Source: Microcystis wesenbergii NRERC-220 (GTDB taxonomy: Bacteria; Cyanobacteriota; Cyanobacteriia; Cyanobacteriales; Microcystaceae). From it: a DNA stretch of 64,000 bases. The stretch lies in NCBI RefSeq assembly GCF_032027425.1, contig NZ_JAVSJA010000001.1, positions 2,245,501-2,309,500 on the forward strand, in the 5' to 3' direction. Under the pieces are notes generated by a model. The model did no database searches, was not told where the DNA came from, and worked only from the letters and a program-made list of their open reading frames with translations. Both the position numbers and the translations under genes were made by a program. Of the stretch, positions 9,554 to 17,860 are shown one piece after another. Numbering within the stretch: position 1 is the first letter of the stretch; every line of letters begins with the position of its first letter.

Positions 9554-9677
9554 GAATAAAGCTGCCTATTGCAAGAGTGCCTATCCTGATATGTAGCATA
9601 TACTCAACGGATTTAGTATTAATTCCCTTTTTCGAGAAAGTCAATACAATGGGTGGAAAGCGAGTAAAAAGGGTCCG

Positions 9678-10907
9678 ATGAATCGACAAAGACGGCAAAA
9701 ATCAAGACAATTTTCTCTCCCTAGATATTCTATCTTTCCCCCGGAACAATGGCGATGGGGAGTGACTTCTTTGGTGATTAGCTTGGTCTTGTCCCTACTG
9801 ATTTTAAAACTGAATAGCTCTAGTCTCTCCACTGCCACCATAAATATTTTTAATCCCTCCACTGTGGGGGAGAATTTAGCCGGTAAGAGTCTAGATGAGT
9901 TAGAAAAGCAGAAAATCGCCGAATTTTTGCAAATTGCCCCGCCAGAAACCGAATTAACCCTCGATCGCACTCCCTTGTTTATTCTCCACGATACAGCTTG
10001 GAGTATGACTGCGGGTAACATCGAAGAACAGAAAAAATATGCTCGCGGTCCGATGAAATTGGGTCCCAATGTTTACATTCCCCGCAAACCGAATTCCAGG
10101 GATAGAAATATTTTAGACTCGATCGCCCGGCCTTTTTTTGAACGTCACCGTCCCACTGCCACTTTTTATGAACAAGCGGCCGAAATGCTGCCCGCAGACA
10201 CCAGAGATCAATTAGTGCGTCAACTGTGGCAACTTACCCCAGAAACTATCCGCGTCAAGGGTTTTGCACTTGCTTTAGCGGGTGTTCCTTTGAGTACGCG
10301 ATCGGCCACTGAGTTAGAAAAAAGGGCGAGAATTTGGTTAAATACGCCTTCAGAAGCCGTTTTTAGGCGTTTAGTCAAAGAATATCCCACAAATTACTTT
10401 GATGGGGCAAAAAGCACCGCATTATGGGCAACAGAAGCGATTTGTCAGCAGCTATCTCACCCTAATTGCGATCGCTTGCGACCAATTTTTGCCGAAAGAA
10501 ATCGTCGGGTTATCTCCAGCGTTAACATTGAACTGGTACAAGCACCGGGATCCCACTGTTTGACCAAAGGACGCTTGCAACCCCTCCCCGGTTACAGCGA
10601 TTTTCAATACCAACAAACGGCGAAATATTATCTCCTCGCAGCCTTACAAACGGGACAATTACCGCAAATTGTCAGCCATTTTGCCGTGGATAGTTTTCTG
10701 ATTAATCAAGGAAAATACCCCCATTGTGACCCCCGGGGTTTTGATCTACAACGTCTCTACAATCTCATCAGTGAAGCTTTGGGTTATGACCCCAGCACTG
10801 TTTATGGTATCGTTCCCCGTTACGGCACAAATATTCTAGCCGGTGATAATATTTGGTGGCATAATCGAGTTTTTGATGCGGCCAATTTACCCACAACTTT
10901 AAATTAG
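9678..10907 (+). CDS. membrane-anchored conserved hypothetical protein
   Basis: Not recognised as a named family. 409 residues. An N-terminal basic stretch (residues 1-32) is followed by one hydrophobic helix (WGVTSLVISLVLSLLILKL), suggesting an uncleaved signal anchor with about 360 residues outside the cytoplasm. The exterior part has conserved-looking segments LFILHDTAWSM, ARGPMKLGPNVYIP and VAPGSHCLTK-like LVQAPGSHCLTKGR. Histidine-rich positions such as VSHFAVDSFL and NIWWHNRVFD could suit a hydrolase or peptidoglycan-acting enzyme, but no motif proves it. Lies between menD and a convergent minus-strand gene 6 bp away. Confidence 0.6.
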   Translation: MNRQRRQKSRQFSLPRYSIFPPEQWRWGVTSLVISLVLSLLILKLNSSSLSTATINIFNPSTVGENLAGKSLDELEKQKIAEFLQIAPPETELTLDRTPLFILHDTAWSMTAGNIEEQKKYARGPMKLGPNVYIPRKPNSRDRNILDSIARPFFERHRPTATFYEQAAEMLPADTRDQLVRQLWQLTPETIRVKGFALALAGVPLSTRSATELEKRARIWLNTPSEAVFRRLVKEYPTNYFDGAKSTALWATEAICQQLSHPNCDRLRPIFAERNRRVISSVNIELVQAPGSHCLTKGRLQPLPGYSDFQYQQTAKYYLLAALQTGQLPQIVSHFAVDSFLINQGKYPHCDPRGFDLQRLYNLISEALGYDPSTVYGIVPRYGTNILAGDNIWWHNRVFDAANLPTTLN

Positions 10908-10913
10908 ACCTTA

Positions 10914-11324
10914 TCAGTTAGAACTGTCCACTTCTCCCAAAGCTTCTAGATAGGCGATCGCTGCTTCTAAAGGAGAATCGTAGCTATATGAAAACTCCTC
11001 AAACCAGCGTCCTTCCTCCGATTTAGCATCCAATTTATCTAACCATTGCTTCGCTTTTTTAGTTAAAGCTTCTCGCTTGCGCTGCTGTTTTAATGCCGCC
11101 GCTTTTTCTTTTTCCGCTGCCTCCTGTTGTTGCCTTTCTTGGTTTTCTAAGGCTAAAGCTTTTAAAAGCGCATCGGTAGAAGAATCGCCGGTATAATTAA
11201 CCTTAAATTCGGCCGGGGAACGATCTTTTTCTTGGCGAGAAGAAGGGGACGGCATCGGTTTTTCCTGATCCCGTTTCTGGTATTCTGCCTTCATTTGTGC
11301 CAGTAAATCTTCTATTTCTCCCAT
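10914..11324 (-). CDS. Slr1339-like (salt-stress-associated) protein
   Basis: A hydrophilic protein of 136 residues from the ATG at 11324 (MGEIEDLLAQMKAEYQKRD); an in-frame start nine bases upstream is less likely. A charged helical middle (about residues 60-105, rich in Glu, Lys and Gln) leads to an aromatic C terminus, EGRWFEEFSYSYDSPLEAA. The overall pattern recalls the cyanobacterial Slr1339 family, named for salt stress, but I cannot confirm this by alignment. Same direction as the CRR7-like gene 43 bp upstream, so both may form an operon. Confidence 0.55.
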   Translation of the reverse strand: MGEIEDLLAQMKAEYQKRDQEKPMPSPSSRQEKDRSPAEFKVNYTGDSSTDALLKALALENQERQQQEAAEKEKAAALKQQRKREALTKKAKQWLDKLDAKSEEGRWFEEFSYSYDSPLEAAIAYLEALGEVDSSN

Positions 11325-11366
11325 AATGATCAAGTTAGAAAGTAAAAAGTTAAAAAGCGGGTTCCC

Positions 11367-11624
11367 TTATTTTTCCAAACGGACCACATACCATTGTAAA
11401 TAACCCTCCTCACCCAGGTCTAACTCGCAGTAATTATCGCGCAGATAGAGAGCTTTTTCCTCAAAACTAGAGAATTTCGCCAATTGTCGGGGACAAATCT
11501 CTGGTTTTGCGGTGATTAAATCTTTTAACTTATCCCGCAACTGGTCGGGAGTCTGGAATTGTTCAGGTTGATCGGCCTCAAGGACAAGAAAATAGTCCCC
11601 TTGATACATAATAGAATCGGGCAT
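11367..11624 (-). CDS. CRR7-like small protein
   Basis: 85 residues, beginning MPDSIMYQGDYFLVLEADQ and ending GYLQWYVVRLEK. The pattern matches what I remember of the CRR7 (chlororespiratory reduction 7) family, whose plant member is needed for assembly or stability of the chloroplast NDH complex. The role in cyanobacteria is less clear. Lies upstream of the Slr1339-like gene and divergent from selO, with 82 bp between the start codons. Confidence 0.5.
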   Translation of the reverse strand: MPDSIMYQGDYFLVLEADQPEQFQTPDQLRDKLKDLITAKPEICPRQLAKFSSFEEKALYLRDNYCELDLGEEGYLQWYVVRLEK

Positions 11625-11706
11625 CGCTGTTTGATAGTCTCAGTAGGAAAATTTTTTGGCTATCTTTATCACTTTATCGCCTCAAAGCTCGATCGACACC
11701 ACCACT

Positions 11707-13131
11707 ATGACAGACCATCTCACCAATCCCTTTCTCAGTCTCCCTTACGAAAGCGCCATGCAGGACTTGGGGGACCAATACTACGATCAAGTTGCGGCCG
11801 CGGATTTTCCCGGTCATATCCTTCGTTTTCGCAATGATGCTTTATTACCTTTGGTGGGAATTCAGCCAGAATTAACCTTAGATGAGCATTTTATCGAGGC
11901 TTTTGGTAAATTTCAATCCCTGACCCCCTTTTTGGCCCTGCGTTACCACGGTTATCAATTTGGCGAGTATAATCCTTTTTTGGGAGATGGTCGCGGTTTT
12001 CTCTACGGTCAAGTTAGGGGTATTGATGGCAAATTATACGATTTTGGTACGAAAGGATCGGGACGGACCCCCTATTCCCGTCATGCGGACGGTAGATTAA
12101 CTCTCAAGGGTGGAGTTAGAGAAGTCTTAGCTGGGGAAGCTTTACGCGGTTTAGGGGTGAATACCTCTCGTTGTCTCAGTTTGGTGGAAACGGGAGAATC
12201 CCTCTGGCGTGGCGATGAACCTTCCCCGACGCGATCTTCGGTGATGATTCGAGTTAGTAATTCTCATATTCGTTTTGGGACTTTTGAGCGTTTATTTCAT
12301 ATTAAACGTAGCGATTTAATTAAAAGACTCCTCGATCATCTGATTATTTATTATTATCCTGAAATCGATCCCCAGGATAGCGATCGCTATTTAAAATTTT
12401 ACGCCACTTTGAGCGAAAGAACCGCTAAATTAGCGGCCCAATGGATGGCCGCAGGTTTTTGTCATGGGGTTCTCAATACCGATAATATGTCAATTACCGG
12501 GGAAAGTTTCGATTATGGTCCCTACGCTTTTATTCCTTCCTATAACCCCCAATTTACGGCGGCCTATTTCGACTACGGCGGCCGTTATAGTTATGGCAAT
12601 CAGCCTTTTATCTGTCGCTTAAATCTAGAGTTACTACAATCTCCCCTGGCCATGGTCGCCTCCTTGTTAGAGTTAGATATGGCTTTGGCTAACTATGACC
12701 AGCATTACAATTTTTATTATCAAAAAATGATGCTCAAAAAGTTAGGTTTTGAGGATATTTTTACTCCCGAATCCGCTTTACTGGTCAGCAAAACCGTGGA
12801 AGTTCTCCAAGAAACCGGCCTGGGTTATCACGACTTTTTCTATCAATTAAGTGAACAATTTAATTACGGTTGGCGAGAAAATAGTTCTCTAATTCTTGAA
12901 AATATGGATTTACCAAAAGCTGATTGGCAACGTTGGCGAGAGTTATATAGTTTGGTCTTAAATCAATTACCCTCAGATTCCCTGTCTCAAATTGGCGATA
13001 CCTTAACGCATTATAATCCTAAAACCGCTTTACTTAGACCGCTAATCGAATCGGTTTGGGAGGCAATTACTTATCAAGATGATTGGCAACCTTTCCACGA
13101 ATTAGTGATAAAATTACAGAATAAACAGTAA
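11707..13131 (+). CDS. selO: SelO/YdiU family protein adenylyltransferase
   Basis: Pseudokinase-fold enzyme that transfers AMP from ATP to protein side chains. 474 residues from the ATG at 11707 ([15 protein letters not shown]), close to the E. coli length; an upstream in-frame ATG at 11656 adds an unlikely 17 residues. Family motifs are present: [15 protein letters not shown], the glycine-rich [12 protein letters not shown] loop, and the active-site segment [13 protein letters not shown] with DYGPYAF. It lacks the C-terminal selenocysteine-type extension, as most bacterial members do. Its last 80 or so bases recur in diverged form at 15957-16044. Confidence 0.9.
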   Translation: MTDHLTNPFLSLPYESAMQDLGDQYYDQVAAADFPGHILRFRNDALLPLVGIQPELTLDEHFIEAFGKFQSLTPFLALRYHGYQFGEYNPFLGDGRGFLYGQVRGIDGKLYDFGTKGSGRTPYSRHADGRLTLKGGVREVLAGEALRGLGVNTSRCLSLVETGESLWRGDEPSPTRSSVMIRVSNSHIRFGTFERLFHIKRSDLIKRLLDHLIIYYYPEIDPQDSDRYLKFYATLSERTAKLAAQWMAAGFCHGVLNTDNMSITGESFDYGPYAFIPSYNPQFTAAYFDYGGRYSYGNQPFICRLNLELLQSPLAMVASLLELDMALANYDQHYNFYYQKMMLKKLGFEDIFTPESALLVSKTVEVLQETGLGYHDFFYQLSEQFNYGWRENSSLILENMDLPKADWQRWRELYSLVLNQLPSDSLSQIGDTLTHYNPKTALLRPLIESVWEAITYQDDWQPFHELVIKLQNKQ

Positions 13132-13139
13132 TTAAGTAA

Positions 13140-13196
13140 TAAGTAGTGGTGCAAAAGGTGGTTAAATATGCGTAATTAATTATCTCTAGCTACTTA
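13140..13196. repeat. MITE-like element, family A, short copy
   Basis: 57 bp, starting nine bases after the selO stop. Left end TAAGTAGTGGTGCAAAA, right end GCTACTTA preceded by GTAATTAATT: the family A termini with most of the interior deleted. The rest of the gene-free stretch 13197-13503 holds a small hairpin (TCTCCTTAGAGGAGG, 13361-13376) and the direct repeats described for 13425-13485. Confidence 0.7.
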
Positions 13197-13424
13197 TTTA
13201 GGTCATTTCCTGAAATGCGTTGAACAAAAATTGACCAGACTTGGCGATCAATGTTTCCCTTCTAACCATTAAGAGTGTCAAAATAATAGTAAAATTTTGT
13301 GACAAAGTGCAGTCATATCTAAGAATCTTTGCTAGAATTCTGGAAGGATTCTTTGATCAGTCTCCTTAGAGGAGGCTGTTTGCAGTAAGCTCATTTGGTT
13401 AACACGCTTTTGGGTGTGATATAG

Positions 13425-13485
13425 GGAAAGTTAACCTATATCGTTACTCTAGAGAGTGTTGTGCAGAAAGTTGACCTATAATATG
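13425..13485 (+). promoter_or_regulatory. direct repeats and -10-like box upstream of the GIY-YIG gene
   Basis: Two near-identical 15-17 base sites, GAAAGTTAACCTATAT near 13427 and GAAAGTTGACCTATAAT near 13467, lie about 41 bases apart. The second includes a TATAAT hexamer about 20 bases before the ATG at 13504. Four turns of helix between the copies would suit an operator pair, perhaps bound by the winged-helix domain of the gene product itself. Confidence 0.4.
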
Positions 13486-13503
13486 TAGTTAGCTAAAAAG
13501 AAA

Positions 13504-14229
13504 ATGCCAGAATCCGACGGAGAAGCTGAGCGGATCGAATCCGCATACCAATATGCGGGAATCCCGCTTATGCCGGAGGTGATTCGAGATCTGATTCTTG
13601 AATTGTATGCAGGAAGGATCGTTCGTCGAAACGATATAGTCACGAAAATCCCTGAGGTTCATACAAAACGTGGTGGCGTTGAAGCGAATGCCGCGAACCT
13701 CGAAGCTTCGGTTAAGAAGGCACTTCAATACCTGAAAAGAGAAGGTCTCGCGACGAATCCAGGATATGGAATGTGGAAGATTCGATCCGCAGACGAGTCG
13801 GAAGTGGAACATGAACTATCTGCCGAGGATGAACCCAATGACTCCGCAGGTGTTGTGGCTTCAGCCGAACTTGAGTTCGGTTCGGGAGAATCAGCAATCT
13901 ATCTTTACTATTTCAAAGTCTACCAAAGTCATCCAGACGCAAAGGAGGAAAACCGGTGGCCGTGCAAGATTGGCCGCACAGACCGGGATCCCCTCCGACG
14001 GATTCTTAGTCAGTCGACCACTGCCCTTCCAGAAGTTCCCCACATTGCATTGGTGATGTGGACGCCCTTTCCTTCGCATTGGGAAGCGGCACTGCATTCT
14101 ATCCTACGCTTAAGAGGACGGTCGATCAAAACCGCTCCAGGGAACGAATGGTTTTCGACAAATCCGACCGAGGTTCTTGAATTGATCCGCATGATCGACC
14201 CTGAAGGCAACATCCCGATAATGAGCTAA
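13504..14229 (+). CDS. winged-helix plus GIY-YIG (T5orf172-type) protein
   Basis: 241 residues. The N-terminal half (about 10-95) looks like a winged-helix DNA-binding domain (MPEVIRDLILELYAGRIVRR, then KKALQYLKREGLATNPGYGMW). The C-terminal half (about 125-235) resembles a GIY-YIG nuclease of the T5orf172 type: IYLYYFKVYQ, WPCKIGRTDRDPLRRI, ALHSILRLRGRSI and GNEWFSTNP. GIY becomes LYYF and YIG becomes CKIG, as is common in that branch. The arginine of KIGRTDRDP and the glutamate region before GNEWF suit a nuclease active site. Its GC-richer codon use (CTCGCG, GGATCC, CCGACG) differs from its neighbours, suggesting transfer. Function could be defence, restriction or regulation; none is proven. 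Confidence 0.65.
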   Translation: MPESDGEAERIESAYQYAGIPLMPEVIRDLILELYAGRIVRRNDIVTKIPEVHTKRGGVEANAANLEASVKKALQYLKREGLATNPGYGMWKIRSADESEVEHELSAEDEPNDSAGVVASAELEFGSGESAIYLYYFKVYQSHPDAKEENRWPCKIGRTDRDPLRRILSQSTTALPEVPHIALVMWTPFPSHWEAALHSILRLRGRSIKTAPGNEWFSTNPTEVLELIRMIDPEGNIPIMS

Positions 14230-14262
14230 CAAATCGGCGCACACAGTGCGATCGCCGATCTT

Positions 14263-14354
14263 GTAGGGTGCGTTCCCTAATGCAAGTCCTACTGCTCCAC
14301 CGATCGATTTTGGGGAACGCACCATGCCCATGGATTGAAGCTGTGAGTTTAAGT
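14263..14354. repeat. 92-bp interspersed repeat, copy 1
   Basis: Begins GTAGGGTGCGTTCCC and ends GAGTTTAAGT, with an internal inverted repeat (GGTGCGTTCCC and GGGAACGCACC). A copy of the same length lies at 15710-15801 in the same orientation. Fills most of the gap between the GIY-YIG gene and the next gene. Confidence 0.75.
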
Positions 14355-14451
14355 ACGATGCCGCTCTGGTGGGACCAGTTGAGGAATGTTAGGGAAGATT
14401 CCCCATGTTTGGTTAAAATAGAGGGGCAAAAGTCGCCACAGGGTCAAGCCA

Positions 14452-14727
14452 ATGACAGTTCGACAACCCCGCTACAGTAAAGAAGAATTTGCTCGACGTG
14501 GTAATGAGATTTATCAATCTCAGGTACGTCCCCAAGTCGAGGAGGGTAATCAGGGGAGAATTGTGGCAATTGACATTGAAACAGGGGCTTTTGAAGTAGC
14601 GGATGATTTGGTAGCCGCAGCGAAGCAACTTTCTGCACGAGTGCCTGATACTCAGACATGGTTTGTTCGCATTGGGCATTCAGCCGTCGATCACTTTGGC
14701 GCAAGGAGCCTGAGAACAAAGCCATGA
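14452..14727 (+). CDS. small hypothetical protein upstream of retropepsin-like gene
   Basis: 91 residues, function unknown. It starts MTVRQPRYSKEEFARRG and ends in a region overlapping the next gene by the ATGA quartet at 14724-14727, which implies translational coupling. The middle (GRIVAIDIETGAFEVADDLV) is repeated in style in many cyanobacterial genes that precede an aspartyl-protease-like gene. It may act as a partner or regulator of that product. No catalytic motif is seen. Confidence 0.6.
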   Translation: MTVRQPRYSKEEFARRGNEIYQSQVRPQVEEGNQGRIVAIDIETGAFEVADDLVAAAKQLSARVPDTQTWFVRIGHSAVDHFGARSLRTKP

Positions 14728-15092
14728 TGCAAGGTCGTGTAAATCAACGGTGTGAGGCGACGTTAGCGATCGCAGTCAGAAACAATGAAACAACGCAGAT
14801 AGTAGATGCTGTAATTGATACAGGATTTTCGGGTTTTCTCACCTTGCCGTCTGACATAATTGCTAGGTTAGGGTTTATTTGGGAGGGTCGAGATCTTGCG
14901 ACGTTAGGCGATGGGACTTTCTGCACGTTTGAAGTTTACATCGGGCTTGTGATCTGGGACGGGCAATATCGTGAGATTTACATCAACGAATCAGAGACGG
15001 TTCCGTTGATTGGGATGCAGCTATTACGAGGATACGATTTGCGAATTCAGGCAGTTGAGGGTGGTTTAGTTACGATCGAAGCGTTGAAGTAG
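14724..15092 (+). CDS. retropepsin-like aspartyl protease family protein
   Basis: 122 residues from ATGATG at 14724. It contains the single-domain aspartyl-protease motif AVIDTGFSGFLTLP (D-T-G-F-S), and a second glycine-rich strand VPLIGMQLLRGYDL that matches the I-L-G-like flap-side motif of clan AA. Retropepsin-type enzymes work as homodimers, each chain giving one Asp. The D-T-G is intact, so activity is possible. Coupled by overlap to the gene at 14452-14727. A second retropepsin-like gene with a different context lies at 27738-28205. Confidence 0.7.
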   Translation: MMQGRVNQRCEATLAIAVRNNETTQIVDAVIDTGFSGFLTLPSDIIARLGFIWEGRDLATLGDGTFCTFEVYIGLVIWDGQYREIYINESETVPLIGMQLLRGYDLRIQAVEGGLVTIEALK

Positions 15093-15176
15093 AGTACGAT
15101 GCTGAAGGCACTGAGTAGCAGTACGTCATTGTTGCAGCAACGTGGAAGCTAGAATATATTAAGCCCGATACGTTAG

Positions 15177-15404
15177 ATGTTGTCTATGACTGAACGACTT
15201 GAGCAGGCGATCGCCCAATTAAAAACCTTGTCAACCGCTCAACAGGACGCGATCGCAACCCTAATTTTGGCAGAACTCGAAGAAGAGCAGCGATGGCATG
15301 ACTCCTTTGCTCGCTCACCAAACTTGCTGGCTAAACTAGCAGCCGAAGCAATGGCAGAACATCGATCGGGTAAGACTCAAGAATTAGACCCAGAAACGTT
15401 GTGA
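15177..15404 (+). CDS. antitoxin-like protein of a type II TA pair
   Basis: 75 residues, acidic and helical: a leucine-rich N-terminal helix (LEQAIAQLKTLSTAQQDAIATLILAEL is split by acidic turns) and a tail HRSGKTQELDPETL typical of antitoxin segments that wrap a RelE-fold toxin. It overlaps the following toxin-like gene by GTGA (15401-15404). An ATG three codons later (15186) is an alternative start. Function is inferred mainly from the pairing. Confidence 0.65.
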   Translation: MLSMTERLEQAIAQLKTLSTAQQDAIATLILAELEEEQRWHDSFARSPNLLAKLAAEAMAEHRSGKTQELDPETL

Positions 15405-15670
15405 AGTCTTGTACCACTGCTGGTTTTCGGGAGATGTTTGCAGATCTTCCAAAACCGATTCAAGAGCAGACCCGTAAAGCGTATCGGCAATTCAAAGAAG
15501 ACCCAAGCTATCCCAGCTTGCGATTCAAGAAAGTCCATCCACAGCTGCCCATCTATTCTGCACGCATCAATAGGGATTATCGTGCTGTCGGTCAATTAGA
15601 GGATGATACGGTGATTTGGTTCTGGGTTGGTTCCCATGCAGAGTACGATATGCTGCTGGAGCAATTGTAG
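15401..15670 (+). CDS. RelE/ParE-fold toxin-like protein
   Basis: 89 residues starting at a GTG that overlaps the antitoxin stop. The sequence REMFADLPKPIQEQTRKAYRQF is followed by the RelE-superfamily core: YPSLRFKKVHPQLPIYSARINRDYRAVG, then VIWFWVGSHAEYDMLL. Basic and aromatic residues in SARINRDYRAV and the histidine in GSHAEYD are in places expected for a ribosome-dependent mRNA interferase or a gyrase toxin. Which of the two cannot be told. Confidence 0.75.
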   Translation: MKSCTTAGFREMFADLPKPIQEQTRKAYRQFKEDPSYPSLRFKKVHPQLPIYSARINRDYRAVGQLEDDTVIWFWVGSHAEYDMLLEQL

Positions 15671-15709
15671 TGCGATGCCGAAGGCACTGCGTAGCAGTAC
15701 GCCATCGCT

Positions 15710-15801
15710 GTAGGGTGCGTTCCCTAATCTGACTCCTACTGCTCCACCGCTCGATTTTTGGGAACGTACCATGCACATTGATTGAGGCTGTGAGTTTAAG
15801 T
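15710..15801. repeat. 92-bp interspersed repeat, copy 2
   Basis: Same 92-bp sequence as 14263-14354 with about ten differences. It is preceded by a second repeat, GATGCCGAAGGCACTGCG at 15674, which also occurs as GATGCTGAAGGCACTGAG at 15098. These and the selO-like remnant account for most of the gene-free stretch 15671-16073. Confidence 0.7.
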
Positions 15802-15953
15802 GCGGTCGCTGATCTTAATAAGCTACATTAACAATAATACTTAAAGAAAAGGCTTAAAGATGCTCAGTAACAAGGGCAAAAAAACAAGTCACCCCTGGTG
15901 TTTTTCCCCGACGATATTGCCTATTATAATTAATGAAACAGGTTTTCTTGCTA

Positions 15954-16050
15954 GATGGATTCGGTTTGGCAAGCCATGACCGATAAAGATGATTGGCAAC
16001 CTTGCCAAGAATTAGTGATAAAATTACCAAATAAACCGTTATTTTTCCCC
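15954..16050 (+). pseudogene. remnant of a second selO 3' end
   Basis: From 15961 the DNA matches the last roughly 84 bases of selO (13051-13134) at about 83 percent by eye. It encodes SVWQAMTDKDDWQP, then ELVIKLPNK, against [14 protein letters not shown] and ELVIKLQNK in the intact gene. No upstream selO sequence is attached. It marks the right edge of the accessory segment and lies 24 bp before the creatininase-family gene. Confidence 0.7.
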
Positions 16051-16073
16051 TAACCCTAATCCCTAATAAAATT

Positions 16074-16877
16074 ATGATGCACGGTTTTATTCCCCCTCAT
16101 CGTTATTTTCCCTATCTTACTTGGACCGATATAGATTCAATGCCAGATCAGGAAAATGTGGTAATTATTCAACCCATCGGTGCGATCGAACAACACGGAC
16201 CCCATCTACCTATTGCCGTGGATGCTGCCATTAGTTTAGGGGTTTTAGGCAAAGCTTTCGAGAAGTTAGATGATAATATTCCTGCCTTTGCTTTACCCTG
16301 TCTCTACTACGGAAAATCTAACGAACATTGGTCTTTCCCCGGCACTATTACCCTCTCGGCAGCCACCTTATTAACCCTCATTCAAGAGATAGCTGAAAGT
16401 CTCTATCGTTCGGGTTTTCGCAAGTTAGTATTAATGAACTCCCACGGCGGACAACCCCAAGTTATGGAAATTGCCGCTAGGGATATTCATCAACAATATC
16501 CCGATTTTTTAGTATTTCCTTTTTTCACTTGGCGAGTTCCCCACAATGCGGCTGAATTATTCTCGGAATATGAATTAGAATACGGTATTCATGCAGGAGA
16601 TGTGGAAACTAGCATTATGTTATCATTACTGCCAGAACAGGTAAAAATTGAGCGGGCCGTCCGAGAATATCCCCAAGGTTTGCCAGAAAATAGTTTGTTA
16701 ACTATGGAAGGAAAATTACCCTTTGCTTGGTTAACTAAGGAGTTGACTAAAAGTGGAGTGATGGGAGATGCTACTAATGCAAGTAAAGCAAAAGGCGATC
16801 GATTATTAGAATCCGTTGCTAATGGTTGGGTACAGGCGATCTCTGATGTTTATCAATTCCGTCAACCGAAGTTATAG
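16074..16877 (+). CDS. creatininase family amidohydrolase
   Basis: 267 residues of the creatininase fold, metal-dependent amidases that open cyclic amides or formamides (creatinine, FAPy-type substrates). The family motif IGAIEQHGPHLPIAVDA gives the metal-binding Glu, His and Asp. LMNSHGGQ and the later IHAGDVETSIML supply the remaining His and Glu ligands. Many cyanobacteria carry one copy of unknown substrate. Two adjacent ATGs at 16074 and 16077 are possible starts. Confidence 0.85.
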   Translation: MMHGFIPPHRYFPYLTWTDIDSMPDQENVVIIQPIGAIEQHGPHLPIAVDAAISLGVLGKAFEKLDDNIPAFALPCLYYGKSNEHWSFPGTITLSAATLLTLIQEIAESLYRSGFRKLVLMNSHGGQPQVMEIAARDIHQQYPDFLVFPFFTWRVPHNAAELFSEYELEYGIHAGDVETSIMLSLLPEQVKIERAVREYPQGLPENSLLTMEGKLPFAWLTKELTKSGVMGDATNASKAKGDRLLESVANGWVQAISDVYQFRQPKL

Positions 16878-17130
16878 CAAATTGAACATTCCGACACCAA
16901 AAATTAATTTTTCTCAAGCAATATCCCGAACCTGTTGATAGCAGTTATCTTAATGATCAGGTACGAAGTTTTCGTTTTCGGGAGTCGGTCTTCGATACCA
17001 AATTAGGTTACACTTCATCTTTATGAGAAACACTGTAACACACAGAAATTAGCTGTTTCAGTCCACTAAGGCTGCTGACTTAGAAACAATTGCGTTAGAA
17101 TTAAAGAAATATTACAAGTGATTGACAAAA

Positions 17131-17799
17131 ATGAGTAAGCCTGATATAGAAGCCATTGCCCTCCAGTTAGAAAGCAGCAACTCCAAAGATCGTCTGCTGG
17201 CCTTGGCATCCCTGCGAGAAGTGGCCCCAGAAGAGGCTGTACCCTTGATCAAAAAAGTCCTTTATGATGAAATGCTGCCAGTGCGATCGATGGCTGTCTT
17301 TGCTTTGGGAGTCAAACAAACCGAGGAATGCTTTCCTATCCTCGTGGATTTGTTAGCCAATGATGCCGATTATGGCATTCGCGCCGATGCTGCGGGGGCC
17401 TTAGGTTATTTAGAAGATATTCGCGCTTTTGAACCCCTACAACGAGCTTTTTACGAAGATACGCAATGGTTAGTCCGCTTCAGTGCTGCCGTCGCTTTGG
17501 GCAATTTACGCGATATTCGGGCTAAACAGGTGTTATTATCGGCTCTCGATAGTAACGAAGCGGTTATTCAACAGGCCGCTATTGCCGCTCTTGGGGAAAT
17601 CAAAGCAGTGGAAACCGTCGAGAAGCTTTTAACTTTTGTTAACTCCGATGACTGGTTAATCCGGCAGCGATTAGCGGAAGCTTTAGGCCAGCTTCCGGCG
17701 GAAAAAACGATCGCAGCCTTAAAATTTTTGGTCAAAGACGAACACCCGCAAGTGCGCGAAGCAGCCCGTTTATCCTTGCAAAAATTGGCCAACGTCTAG
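17131..17799 (+). CDS. HEAT-repeat protein, PBS-lyase/NblB-like
   Basis: 222 residues from the ATG at 17131; a TTG at 17122 is less likely. Consists almost entirely of HEAT/PBS-lyase repeats of about 31 residues (DGALG-type turns such as AAGALGYLEDIRAFEPL, AVALGNLRDIRAKQVL, AIAALGEIKAVETV, AEALGQLPAEKTIAAL). Such proteins include bilin lyases of the E/F type, IaiH and the phycobilisome degradation factor NblB. It lies 61 bp upstream of cpcS on the same strand, which supports a phycobilisome-related role. The exact subgroup is not resolved. Confidence 0.7.
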   Translation: MSKPDIEAIALQLESSNSKDRLLALASLREVAPEEAVPLIKKVLYDEMLPVRSMAVFALGVKQTEECFPILVDLLANDADYGIRADAAGALGYLEDIRAFEPLQRAFYEDTQWLVRFSAAVALGNLRDIRAKQVLLSALDSNEAVIQQAAIAALGEIKAVETVEKLLTFVNSDDWLIRQRLAEALGQLPAEKTIAALKFLVKDEHPQVREAARLSLQKLANV

Positions 17800-17860
17800 G
17801 GATAGGATAGAATAAATAATCTAGTCTTCCAGAGCGATCGATCTTTGCCTACAGCCATTC

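Noticed and set aside
9460..9681. Short reading frames across the heptamer array after menD
   Set aside because: Low-complexity translation of the repeat in several frames; no start signal.
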